Below are positions 21,341-33,700 of a DNA stretch of 64,000 nt, in pieces (within the stretch, counting starts at the first letter, position 1; each line of letters begins with the position of its first letter). The notes under the pieces were generated by a model that was not told the origin of the DNA, did no database searches, and was given only the letters and a program-made list of their open reading frames with translations. Source of the stretch: Posidonia oceanica (lineage: Eukaryota; Streptophyta; Magnoliopsida; Alismatales; Posidoniaceae). The stretch covers positions 42,666,001-42,730,000 of the forward strand of contig JAZBRS010000035.1 in NCBI GenBank assembly GCA_037176725.1, given 5' to 3'. Both the position numbers and the translations under genes were made by a program.

Positions 21341-24300
21341 ACTCCTCCACCAGCTCTGCCTCACTCCCCTCTTGCTCCCCATATTTTTTTTTCGCATTTT
21401 GAGCCTTGGTGCGCCGCCAGCACCTCGCCGGAGTTGCCTTCTTCCTCGGCAACGGTCGTCGGTGCAACGAACTCGCCGCACGCTCTAGGCCGCCTGCCAC
21501 TCCGCAGCACCGCTGTAGACCCCACCGCACCTCCGCCGGACCGCGCCGCGCCTCCCCGAGCACCGCCCATGCCGCGCTGCCCCCTGGAGCGCCGGTGTAG
21601 AGCGTCTTCCCCGGCGAGCAGCAATCTCCACTGTAGCATTCTGTTTTTTTAATAGCATTAGTTGGTTTTAGTTTTATTTTCTCTTAACTTATTAACTTTG
21701 CATTTGCATTGCATTTGTTTCTATTAGTTTTAAATATTTGCGTTTAGGTCCAGAGTCGGTTTAGATTCGATTTAAATCTGAATTAAAACTATATTACATT
21801 GCTTTTAATATTTGTCATTTCCATTTATTACATTTTAATCCTTCTGTAGTTCAAATAATTTTAATTTCATTTACTTGCAGTCCAATAGCTTAATTTATTT
21901 ACTTTTAAGTCCTGCAGTTGATTATTGTCATTTAAATGTTTGTTTTTATCTTATTACATTACGTTTAACTCCTCTGATTTATTTTATTTGCACTTTAGTC
22001 CACCTTCAGTTGTTAAAAATCATTTAAACTGCATTTTATCATATTGCATTGGATTTAGGTCCTCTAATTTATTTTATTTGCACTTTAGTCTATCTTTAGT
22101 TGTTAAAAATCATTTAAACTGCATTTTATCATATTGCATTGCATTTAGGTCCTCTGATTTATTTTATTTGCACTTTAGTCCATCTTCAGTTGTTAGAAAT
22201 CATTTAAATGCACATTTTATCATATCACATTGCATTTAGGCCCTCTAGTTATTTTTATTTGCATATTAGTCCCCCACAGTTCATGCATTTCATTTAATCA
22301 TCTTTTAAAACCATATTGCATTAATAAAAAGTCCAGATGTTTGTTTTATTTGCATTTTGGTCCTCCTATGGTTCACAGTGTCTTGTGTTTGTTTCTTTTA
22401 AGCCCATGACTTTGTTTTATTTGCATCTGGGTCCCTCTGTGTTATGCTGTGCATGTTTTTTATTTTGTTTTCTTTTTGCAGTTAAGCCCAATGTTTTATT
22501 TTTATTGTGTAGAGGTCCCCCCTTTGTATTCCTGTGTCTGTGTAGTTTTTCTTGGCTTTGCGTTTCAGTCCATAGATTTTCCTTATTTGTAAAATGGTCC
22601 TTCCTTTTGTTTTACAGATGGTTTGATTTCTTTTTTTGGCCTTGCATTTTGGTCCAGGAGGTTTTGAATATTGCATTTGGGTCCTTCCCCATGTTTTCCT
22701 GTGACTCTTGGCTTAGTTTTCTGGTTTTGCATTTAATCCAACATGTTTTCAAGTTTGGCATGTGAGTCCTTCCATGCCATGTTGTGAGTTCCTGGATTTT
22801 GTTTTGGTTTTGCTGTTTGGCCCAGAATTTTATCCAAATTACACATAGGTCCTTGCAGATGTCTTTTGTGCCTTTTGAGTCCTTTCTGGCTTTGTTCTCT
22901 GGTCCAAAAACTCTTCTAAATTGCATACAGGTCCCCACAAGTTTTCTGAGATTTGTGCATGTTTTTGTTTGCTTTGCAATAAAATCCACATAACTTTTGC
23001 AATTTGCATTTAGGTCCCTGGTCCTCTTGTGTAGCATGCATTTCATTCATTTCTATTTTGCATAATAGCCTACTAGTTTACCATGATCATATGTAGACTC
23101 CTGCATGCATCCATCCTTGCCTCTACTTTGCATTTAAGTCCACACATTTCTAGAAACTGCATTTAGGCCCCCATCTTTGCATTTTTACATGCATTGCACC
23201 CATATATCATTGCACTTAGCATCTTAACACACTTTTGAGCACCCTTAGCTTCCTTGCATGTGGGAGGCCCTGTTCTGCACACCCCTAGGGACTATTTGCA
23301 CTTAGATCCCTTCCTTTCCTTGGTTCTTGGGATTTCTGATCTTGAGGCCTGTATAACTCCCAATTAGACCATCGAATCTTCATGACCAAGCTACCCGGAT
23401 CATCCTGGTGGAGCGAACTTTCATGCTGACCAAGGTTACCTCAGATCAGGCCTCAGATCTCCAAGGTAAATCGTTCTGAATCACTGCATGGCACTTTGTT
23501 ACATGTCACTTGCATTGCTTGCATTGTTTTTGCTCTGCGTTTTCCGCACATGTAGATTAAGGCTTCCCCTCTCGCCTATCCACTCTACTTCCTCTTTTTG
23601 CGTCTTCTTAGTGTCTTTGGATTAAGTTTTCCTTGTATTCACTACTGATCGTGGCCTTCTTCCCCCTTTCCCATGATCCGATTGCACCGCGAGCTTTGGA
23701 CAGCATGCGAGACACATCGTGGGACGGTTTAGTAGGAAACAGTCATAGGATAGTGATGATCCCTCTGCTTGCTTTCTTTCCCCTTTGCGGGTCTTCACAC
23801 CTACATCGCGCGGTCCTTAACCGGTGTTTGTTTTCCACTTACATCGCTTGCCTCTCTTTACTTGTTTTATTTTTCCCCTTTGCATGTTTTTACATCTGCA
23901 TTGCGTGGTTTTTACGATGTTTTGTTTCCGCACTTGCATTGCTTGTTTTCCTTCGCTCTTGCACCGTCTTGCGTGCCAGCATCTGTTTTCGCCTATTTTC
24001 GCATCGTTTTGCGCGCCCGCATCTGCTTTTGCTCGTTTTCACGCCGCTTTGCGTCTTCGCATTTGTTTTCGCCTGTTTTCACTTAGTTTTGCGAGCCCAC
24101 TTTCCTTTTCACTTGCTCTTGCACCGTTTTGCTCGCCTACTTTCGTTTCTCGCACCGTTTTGCGTGTTTGTTGTTGCTTTCCTTTGCATGTCGCTTGCAT
24201 GTGTATGGTTTTGCTACCGTTTTGTTTTTTCGCCTGCATTTGCATTTAGGGCAGTGATGCTTACTGCCTGGTGTTCTCATGGACCAGGGTTCGTCTAGTT

Positions 24301-24864
24301 CGGAACACAGACAGTGCTGCTGAGCACTTAGATTGCATGTTCAATTCCTTGCACACATTTCATCACTTACAACACACCTTTGAGTATCTAATTAGGCATT
24401 CATGGCACTTAGGCATTCAAAGTATGCATTTCCCTGCGTATGCGAGCGTAAGCCTAGAAAGATCGATTCTCGGGCATGTCAGGGGTGCCTAACACCTTCC
24501 CCGCACGTAACAGGAGTCCTTGCCCTTTCTCATGGCCTGCAATAACCATATTGCCCTTATCCTAGGCATGAGTCACATCATTGCATCTCATTTTATTTGC
24601 ATTGCATCGCATTGCATCTTTTGCTTGGTTTTGCGTGTTTATTCAGGCATTTCCCTGGTTTTCCTTGTCTCCCGACTTAATAGACACGGTGGTGACTCTG
24701 ATTTGTCTTATCTTTTCTTTTTCTTGCTCTTTTTTCCCTTTTTTGGTGTTTTCGAGTCAAGTCTTCCTTCTCGGATACACCCACTAATAGTGAACCTGAT
24801 TCTGATCTGTGCACGCGAGCTTTGGCAGCGTACATGGACAATCTGAATACTGGGATTACTACAG

Positions 24865-24882
24865 TGGCGACTCTGCTAGGGA
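24865..24882 (+). other. Primer-binding site (tRNA-Arg type) of element B
   Basis: TGGCGACTCTGCTAGGGA lies one base after the LTR end. It matches the element A site TGGCGACTCCGCTGGGGA except at two positions. This is the tRNA-Arg-complementary type known from Ogre/Tat elements. Confidence 0.85.
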
Positions 24883-26474
24883 TACTAGACTCCGGCTTTC
24901 GTTTTGGCTTTTTCGCCGCTTGGGTTTTGCTTCCTTTGCTTGCTTTGTGCCTTTACCTTGTTTATTTGCTCGCTCGCCCGTGTCGATTCCTAGCAAGTCG
25001 CATAGTGGCAACTTTGCTAAGGATTCAGACTCTGGCTTTCCTTCTTGGCTTTTTGCTTGCATTGTCTTGCTTGCTTTGCCTGCTCTTTGCTCTTCTGTTT
25101 CTTTGTGTTTTTCTAGTATTTTTGAGTCGTGTTTTCTCCCCAGATTCACTACTAATCGCGACCCCCTCTCTCTCTCACGACACGATCGCATCGTGAGCTA
25201 TGGCAGCGTGCGAGACCTGTCATGATCAGGTGCAGGAAACGGTCACAGGACAGGAGAAACCCCGCTGGAGAAACTCGACTCTGGCTTTTGTTTTTGCTTT
25301 CTCGCCACTTGGCTTTTACATCTTTGTTTGCCTTGTCTATTTTTGCATGCCTTGTCTGCTTGCTTAGCTCCCCTTTAATTGCCTTATTCATTTACTTATC
25401 GCACTGCTCTTTAATTATTATCCCAGCATTTATTTACCTTATCTGCTTTATTCGCTGCTTTAATTCAAGTACTTCCCTTATTCCAGCCTTCCATTGCCAC
25501 GCTTGCATGATTATTGCTTTAATTCATGCCTTTTGTCTGATGCTTGGTTTATTTTACACAAGTATGCTATGTCACTACACTGATGCACATGCTATGCCTT
25601 ACCTGCCTTTTGTTGTGCTGATTGTTTTCCACTTTCACTAAGCATGTCCACAAACACTTGCACATGCCATGTGCATGCCTTTTGCTTTGTTGTGTGATTG
25701 ATTGCATGCCATGACTTCCTGTTTCTCTCCCATTCATGCATATGCCATGCCTAGGATAGTAGAAATATGCTTGCTTCCCCTTTGCTTAATCTAAAAGCTA
25801 CAATAAAGCCAAGCAATAACATTTAAGCACAACTAGAGCCAATAACTTGCAATTTTCCCCCCTTTGGATAATAAAACGCAAGTAAAACACTTTAAAGAAT
25901 TTTGCATGTTTGATTCATTCTAGAAAGCATGCATCCTCTCTTCTGAGTCCACCCACAGTCTGCAAAAGATGGTCCCAGCCTCTTGCTCCAATGCTTTGGC
26001 TTGGCGCAAGTCAGTCGGTCTGTCCCCTTGTCCAGGGGTTGTGTCGGAGCTAGTGGAGGGTACCACCCATGCTTCGGCAAGGTCGAGGCCACCAACGCAG
26101 CACCCCATTACTACCTGAGCTTTGGGCCAGGATTCAGACAGGGACCCACCTTTTTCTAACCTGGAGTTTGTCTAAATCCTATTACCCATGAGTGCGTCCT
26201 AGTAGGTCATCTACTCAGGACATGCATGGTGAGAGAGTGCATTTTAGGGCATTCATATGCACGTATGTCATCCATGCCACTTCTAGTAACTCTTTATTGC
26301 ATTCAACCTCTAATGCCTTTGCTCTTTTTACAGGTAGGTGCAGGATCCGCTGCCCGGACCCTAAGCGTCCCTCCTCTGTCTCTGAGCTACTCGTCGCTTC
26401 CGACAGTAGCTCCCCTTTAAGTCTTGAGTCTTTCTCTCTTGTCGCAGCTTTCCCTCACTCAAACTCGGTCAGCG
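24883..26474 (+). other. Leader between primer site and gag, element B
   Basis: It is noncoding. A second primer-site-like copy (TGGCAACTTTGCTAAGGA) lies at about 25017 and a partial third at about 25258. The stretch 25925-26150 is clearly related to 37020-37240 in element A and contains GAGGCCACCAACGCA. A possible 3' splice site (CTCTAAT branch-like sequence, then TTTTTACAG ending at 26333) precedes the gag ATG by 142 bp. Confidence 0.7.
26309..26333 (+). promoter_or_regulatory. Possible 3' splice site upstream of gag, element B
   Basis: A branch-like CCTCTAATG is followed about 20 nt later by a pyrimidine run and CAG (ending 26333). Element A has a similar arrangement at 37394-37428. Confidence 0.4.
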
Positions 26475-28507
26475 ATGGCCCAGTTTGCTGGTGAGCTCCA
26501 CTTTTCTGTTGACTCGGAGGGGTTTACCACTTGGGTCTCTCCGGATTTCACTTCCACTCGCTCTGTGCCCTCTGTGACACCAGGATTCCACCCTTTGGTG
26601 TCTAGGGCACCCCAGTTTGCTGCGGGGCATTGGCAGACATGTGCCCCTCCGGATCCGATCGCTGAGTCTATCTCGATGATTGCCCCTTGCACTCCGGAGG
26701 CGCCTCTGACCCCTCCGTCCCAGGGCTTTGTCCCTTCTGCTGCGGCAACCTTTGCCATAGGTTCTCGACCTCTTGAGTCTGCCCCCCGGCCGGTCCTGCA
26801 ACTCAGCGTTCCCACTCACGGGTCCCCTGAAGTGTGGTATCAGCACCTGATGGAGCTTGCCCAGACACTGCGGGGCATGACTCTATCGGTTCGCCCCTCT
26901 AGTGTTCCTACTGCCCCTGAGGTTCTTCTGCGACCTGCTCTTGCACACACTGCACTCCCGCCCACACCATCGCACCAGCTACACACTGCTCTAGTGATGG
27001 GGGCACGACATCTGTCTCCTGCTTCTACACAATACTATGCACTGCATGCAACTCCATTTCCTGGTGATCAGTCCTTCGGGCTGGTTGGAGCATAGTATCC
27101 CACTAGCTCGCTGCTCGACACCGTGCCTGTGCAGCAACTGCTGCTCCAGCACTCTACACCACGCACTGCACAGCATATTATCTATCCATCCCCCTTGCAT
27201 CAGGTTCAGAACCAAGCATACTTTCCTGCCTACACTGCACGCACGTACAGATATGCTGGCCATCACGTCACGCCACCAGGTGACGCAATGGTGGATCCGG
27301 AGGAGCACCTCGGTGCGACCCAGACAGCGTATGTGGTCCCTGCCCCTGCTGCCTCACCTCTTGTGGCAGCCAATCTAGACCCCATCAATGACAAGATGGA
27401 CGTTCTGGAGAAAGCACTACGTCTAGTGCAGGGCAAGGACCACCAGTCTTACCAGTTTTGCGACCTCTGTCTCTTTCCCGAGGCCGCACTCCCTTCGAAG
27501 TTCCGCATCCCGGTCTTCGATAAATACAATGGTAGAGGCTGTCCCATTTCGCATCTGAAAATGTACTGTGGGGACCTTGCTCAGCTTCAGACTGATGAAA
27601 GGCTCCTTATCCGCCTGTTTCAGAAGAGTTTAACCGGCCCCGCGCTAAAGTGGTTCACTTCCCTTGACATAGTCGCGGTTCAGACTTGGACTGATCTTTC
27701 TCAGGCTTTTCTTGACTAGTATGCTTTCAACCTCGACTTGATCCCCAAGAGGGAGGATCTCGTCACCATCCGGTAAAGGCCCCAAGAGCCATTTGGGGAG
27801 TATGTCGGTCGCTGGCCCTCCTTAGCCGTCCAGATCAAAGATAGACCCTCCGAGGAGGATTCTATCGAGATGATCATCAAGGGAGCGCAGCCAGTGACTG
27901 GGACTCTACTTTGCATTTAGCACAACACTAGCTTTGCATCGCTGATTAGGGCTGGCGCCCGCGTGGAAAGCTGGCTGCGAAGTGGGCATTTCCTCGCACT
28001 TTCTGCATTGGCTAGGCAGGCCAACACCTCCAGCAATTGCTGTAGCAGCAACAACAACAACAGCTTCGCTCCTGACTGCTCCGAGCAACTCAATGAAGCA
28101 TGCGTCGATCCCCCCCGAAGAGCCTTCTTGTGCAGAGAGTTAGCTAGACCCATTTCTGCTAGAGCACGCACCTAATTTTGCACCCACTGAGCACACTGCC
28201 ACCGTCGAGCCTGTGCATCACGTCGCACCTACTCGGCAAGGACTCCATCTAGGGCAAAGACAACCTCGTCAGGCTGAGTGTGATTACGCCCCTCTTCCCG
28301 AACCACTGAGTGTCATCTTCCCTCAAGTTGAGTCGTTCCTGAGACTCCCGGCTGTCCGTCCATCACCAAATCCCCCTCCATGGTGGCATGATACGGATCA
28401 GTTCTGCAGTTTCCATCGGGTCACCGGGCACTCGACGAAAAACTGCCTCACCCTCTGGGATGCCGTTCAACGCCTGATCCATCGCAAGATCATCTACGTT
28501 GACGAGT
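26475..28507 (+). pseudogene. gag: gag of element B, broken by stops and a frameshift
   Basis: The conserved start MAQ at 26475 matches MAQ of element A. An N-terminal Pro/Ser-rich region is followed by the retrotransposon gag core (KFRIPVFDKYNGRGCP, ERLLIRLFQKSLTGPALKWF, PFGEYVGRW, 27490-27860). Then comes a zinc-knuckle variant C-X2-H-X4-H-X4-C (CSFHRVTGHSTKNC, 28405-28446), typical of Tat/Athila gag. Stops occur at 27093, 27717 and 27774, where element A has a Gln codon in each case; another ends the core near 27918, and a frame change follows. It would not make a full Gag, the structural protein of the virus-like particle. Confidence 0.9.
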
Positions 28508-30740
28508 AGGAGTCAGCACATGCACTTACACCTGCACTTGCACTTGCACACCCTAGTGTAGCTGACCCTTCCTCTTCTGAGCCTGTAGGTTTCGCAGCTG
28601 CTGGAACCTCAAGCGTCTATACCAGACTTTTCTGAGTCCTGCTCTACCCCAATGGATCCTTTTGATCCCATCAGTGCGATTCCCTCTTCTTGCCTTTCCT
28701 GTCTCGTTCGAAGGACGCTCGGAGATGCAACGGCAGCGTCGACAGCAAGCTTAGTTGTAGCGTCGTCCAAGTTAGTTCCTCCTCCAACTTTTGCAGCTCT
28801 AGTGCTCCTTGCACTGCCGTCAATAGCTCCAGTAGCCCCAGTGCTCCCCGTACTGCCAACAGTGAACCTCGCCGACAGCATCAGCAGCATAGGAGCGAAC
28901 CCAGCACCTCCCTCCGGAGGTTGCTGACAGGTAAGTCCTTCTTACCTCTTTTTTGATTCCTACATTGTCTTTTCTTTTCGTTTTGTTTTTTGTGTTTTCT
29001 CACCTTGCCTGAAAATCATAAAAGCATAAAATCAACAAAACCCAAAAAGAAAACATGCATCCCTTTCTACTTCTTGCATTCATTCCCTGCATCGGGTTGG
29101 CAACCCTAATTGCTCAACGATAGGTCTGTTAACTTATCACCCTTGGGCTGATATCCCTAACTATTCGACGATAGGTCCGTCAACCTATCACTCTGCACGT
29201 TCTTCTGCACATATTTGCCACTCTTTGCACATATCATCTTCTGCACATACATGTAATTTCTTGCATCTTGTAAAAGACAAAAGCACCAAAAAAATCAAGA
29301 AAATCAAAAAACGCAAAAATGTTTTCTCGTCTTGCTGCTGGTTTTCCCTTTTTATGTTTTCTTAAGCACAAAAACCATAAAAAATACAAAACCAATGCAA
29401 AAACCTAAAAACATGTTTGTCCTCTTCGCTTCTAAAATATACAAAACCCATAAACATTTGTATAATCAGAAACCTGGTTACGGACAAACAAGCAGCGCCT
29501 AGAGGGTATCAAGTAGTGACAATCTCAGGCAGGTCTCACCCGAGCAGCGCCATCTCTTGCATGTGGCCACAAAGTGAGACTGAGAGCAGAATAGAGCATC
29601 TCGCTGAGTTTCAGAATTCCAGAAGCGAGATCCACCTTATCAAGAGAGTCCACCAGACAAGGAGAGGACCAAAGCAGAGTAGAGCGTAGCCAGAGGCTGC
29701 CTGTACACATTGCAGAGGCTAAAGGTGTACGCCGATCAGCCGAACTCTTAACGCCTCGTCTGGGACTGCTACCCCAAGAGGGCGAAGTCATGCATGTCCA
29801 AAAGAATAGAGATCATGTGAGCAGAAAAATATGATAACATGATATGCATGCTGAGCATAAAAGAAAAATGAAGAAAGAAGTTGAAGAAAGAAGGTGCTCA
29901 TGAGAGGAGTGACTCAGACGAGCATTGAAGCCCCCTCAGTTATCAACTTCAAGCGCCACACTGGCAACTGCACGGGATACCTTATCAGGAGGACCTGGTC
30001 CCACCCTCCGAGCACAGCAGCACGCTCCAATCTCTGTGTAGACAACACTTGCTTCCCTAGCAGGCTAGATGCAGATTCGGTCACTCATGAGGGGAAAAGA
30101 AATATCATTCTGTGAGCGTCAAAAGCGGTAGTCGGTCCCTGAAGAATTGAGACGGAGGCTAAGAAGCTACGTCCAACGCTTCTGCTACCCACAGGCAGCC
30201 AAAGGTTATACTCTGCAAAGCCAAGGCCTCATCCCGAGCCAAGAGTGAGAATGAGAGCCACCGACCAAACTTGGCATGGCATTGCCTGAGGATCGAGACC
30301 CCCTGAGTCTGAAAGTGCAGAAGCACCCTCTCGACACGGCTGCTTTTGAGTCCAAAGTCACTAAAACATGCATGCTATAATAAGCTATCTTTCCTTCACC
30401 CTGTTTTCGAAAACCGGAGTCAATGATGAGCACCTTTTGCCTGACCACGCTCAGAGGCTCCACGCTTTTCAAATTTTGCCGCCCACTACGTTGGGTAGGT
30501 CCTTGATGACCGGCATGTTCCTCCTTTGTCACCTCATGATGCCACGAAGCATGTCCGCACTGAGACCATTGCACACCCACCACGGGGGGTTTCCTGTTTT
30601 CTCTCTGCATCATTCTACATTTTCTTGCATTCGGGCTGGCACCCCTAACTGCTCGACGATAGGTCCGTCAACCTATCATCCATTCACCCATTCATCCATC
30701 CTCGCATTTCGGTGCCAGGGGCGCTTCGGCTGTTCCCTGG
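28508..30740 (+). other. 3' noncoding part of element B before the element A insertion
   Basis: After gag there is no recognised pol. Hairpin-type motifs of the family described at 55229-56580 occur at 29098-29200 (GGCA-accctaat-TGCT, GATAGG-tctgttaa-CTTATC, GATAGG-tccgtcaa-CCTATC) and 30640-30690. A-rich segments lie at 29010-29070 and 29270-29470. The insertion point at 30740 falls inside a long palindrome (CCAGGGGCGC...CCCTGG). Confidence 0.6.
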
Positions 30741-33700
30741 TGTTGACACCCCAGTTTGACAGGGCTGAATTGGCGGATCTCTCTGGCGGCTAGGAAAAAC
30801 CCAAAACTACACCTTTCTCTTCACCCTTTTTTTCAAATCAAAACTCCAACTCAAACCTCAAAACCAAACCTAGAACTACACCCATTTTCTAACCCAAAAA
30901 GCCACTCCAAAACCCACTCAAAACCTTAACCTAAAACCACCCAAATCTAGGTCCAAACCTACACCTTCCTTTTCATCCTTCTCTTCAAAACAAGCCTAAA
31001 CTTAACCTAGAATCACACCCCTTTCCTAAGCCCGAAAACTAACCAAAAATCATAGGAAAACTCACCATCCCCAACTTGGCAAACCCACCAAAAACCCTTA
31101 GAAATTTCAAACCAAAACCACTCCCAAAAACCCTAGAAAACCTAGGTGAAACTACCCTTTTTCTACACCTCAAAACCCTTCCAAAACCTTCCAAAATCCA
31201 AATCCAAGCCGTTGGTCCAACACTAGAAACCCTAGGCCACACACCCACCAAATTTCACCCCTCTTCTAAACCTCTAACACCTTCATTTATCCAAATTATC
31301 CTTTTCTCTCTCTCTTAGATTATTCCTTTCTCTCTCCTCTCTCTCTCCTGATTATTCTCCTTCTTTTCACTCCCTTCTCTCCCATCTTCTTGCCTGGCTG
31401 TGGGCTCACCCTGTGCGTCTATCTCTCTTGCATTTTATTTGTATTTTTATCTTATTTTTAACCTTTTCCATAATTTTCTAAAAATTATTTTCTTTCCACT
31501 CCTCTCTTTCTTCTCTACTCCTTCATTTCTCCCTTTTCTCCTTCCTTTTCCTTTTCTTTTCCTTTCTTCTACAAAATCTTCAAAAAATCCTTAAAAACCT
31601 TCAAAACTCTAAAACAAAAGAAAAACAAATCATAACCCTAAGAAAAGTAATTAAAAACTTAAACAAACAATTAAAAACAAGAACCTAACTAAATCTAACT
31701 AAAACTAAAAACTAAGAATGCAATCTAAAAAATGCAATACTAATAAGAGGAAAATGCTATAAAATCAAGGAAAAAACCAAAATATAATCAAAACAAGCAA
31801 AAGTAAAAACCCTACTAAAAACAATCGAAAAACAAATCCTAAAAAGAAAGAGAACAATTTAAAATGCTAAGGCAAGTAATCAGGAAAAAAAACTTAACTT
31901 AACAATTCTAAAAGAAACAATTTGAAAACTTAATTAAAAAAAAAACAAACAATCAAAATTTAAAAAACACTTAATTAGAAGCCTAACAAGAAAAACTTAA
32001 CTAAAAAAAATATATATTAAAAGAATTTAACAAACAAAATCAAATTTAAACGAAGACTTAAACAAAACCCTAAAGGACTAAAATCAAAAATCTAAAACTC
32101 ACCCTAATTAATTTAGAAACAATCCATTAAAAATCCTAATTAAAATCCCAACTCAACAAGAAAAACTTAATAAGAAAAACCTAACTAAAAACAATGAAAA
32201 ATTTTAACAAATATTTAAAACAAGATCAAGAAGCAAATTAAAAGAGAACTTAAAATCCTAATCAAACATTAAAACTCTTCCTAATTAACCAAATAAAAAC
32301 AATCATTAAAAAACCTAATCTAAATATCCTAACTTAGACAATCACCTTAAAAACATTTTCAAGCCTTTTTATTTTTATTTCTATTCCTATTTTATTTTAT
32401 TTTTATCCTTCTTCTTTCTCTTCTTTCTTTCTTTTCCTTCCTTCTTCCCTTTCTTTTCTGTTTCTTCTTCTTTTGGTCCAGCCCATCAGACCCAACTCTT
32501 CCCCTCCTTCCTTCTTTCTTTCTTTATGTCTTTTTTTTCCCGCACAGGCCCACAGCCCATGCACGAATCCTCCTCCTTCTTCCCTCCTTCTCTTCTTCTT
32601 CTTCCATTCTTCTCCCACTCTCTCAGCTGCAACAACAGCAGCCTCCCTCCCATTTTTTAAACCTCCCTGACACCACCTTGACCTTCCGGCCATCACCCAT
32701 CACCCACGACCAAGACCACTTCCTCCATGCCCTGCCATTGGTGGCAGAGCGACCCATTGCTTGACCATTGACTGCCCTCAATCCGGTGGAGAGGAGAGGA
32801 ACAAACCAGGGGAGAAACGGTCCAAAATCACCTTCGGCAATCACACCTGGAATCACCAAACAACCAACTTGCTTTCTCTTCTTCCAGAACCCAAAAACTC
32901 CCCCAATCCTTCCCGAAATCCTCCCCCAATGTTGCCAACACCCAAACAACTCAGACCAACCTTCCCCACTGCCAAACCACCTCTACAGCCATCCAAAAAT
33001 TCCCAAACTTGGCCATCCAACTCATTGAAACACTACCTTCTCAAGCCACCCAACATCACCCCGCGAAACGCTCCACAGCCCTTACACTTCACTACAAACA
33101 CCTTTGCCTCTTTTTTTTCAAAAACTTCAAACAGCCATAACTCCCTCCACACTCAGTGGAATTCACTTCAGCTTCTTCCCACGCGTTCCCCGGACAACCA
33201 CCTAGCCGCCCGTGCCCTTGCCTCGGCCTGGAGCGTTGCACACCACCGTACCCACTTCAGCCACCACAGGAGGAGCTCGGCCGGACCAGATCTTCCTTCG
33301 GGCGACCAAGCACACTTTTAGAAGCGTCATCACCTTCCCTAGAGGCCAAGGAACTGCCCCAAACCGCCCCAGCAACCCAGAACGCCGCCGCACGCCACCA
33401 CAACCTCCTCCCGGTCGGCTGCAAACCACCTTGGTGGGTGGGCTTCTCCGGCGCGCGAAAAGGTAAAAAGAACTCACCTCCAGCTTCCTCTCTTTCCCCT
33501 CTTGCTTCTCGGCTTTTCTCTGGGCCGTTTCGTCTACCATGCCGCCCGTAGCACATCGCCGGAGTCGTCGCCTTCCCCGGCACTGGCAGCCCCAACCGCG
33601 AGCCAAGCCGTCGTCCAGCGCCCCCGCGCGCCACTTGGCGCCGCTTGTTGCTCCGCAGCGCCCCGACGGCCTCCCCCGCACGCCGCCTGGGCCGCGTCGC

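Larger units (their letters stand above)
19439..24863 (+). repeat. 5' LTR of element B (5425 bp)
   Basis: It starts TGTTGACATCCTATTTTAAC and ends GGGATTACTACA, one base before the primer site. Layout: a C/A-rich start with telomere-like repeats (20155-20325); pyrimidine tracts with a short CTCTCTCCTCATTATC tandem repeat (19806-19875 and beyond); a GC-rich block (20640-21640); a T-rich stretch with many TTTGCATTTAGGTCC phrases (21680-23200); repeated CGTTTTGCGTGCC phrases (23930-24190); and the conserved block with GTAACAGGAGTCCTTGCC at about 24508. Open frames inside are products of low-complexity sequence. Confidence 0.9.
19439..30740 (+). mobile_element. Element B: Tat/Ogre-like gypsy element, left part, gag only
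   Basis: It consists of a 5' LTR (19439-24863), primer-binding site (24865-24882), leader, broken gag (26475-28507) and a 2.2-kb 3' noncoding part. It is interrupted at 30740 by element A and resumes at 62702. No protease, RT, RNase H or integrase motif is present in either visible part, so it is a non-autonomous element or a deletion derivative. The 3' LTR lies beyond the window. It is inserted in the partner ORF of the PIF/Harbinger element. Confidence 0.85.

Noticed and set aside
23633..24298. Long Phe/Cys-rich frames in the LTR (also 35192-35849, 45091-45549, 61616-62147)
   Set aside because: They come from the repeated CACCGTTTTGCGTGC phrases and are not conserved as proteins.
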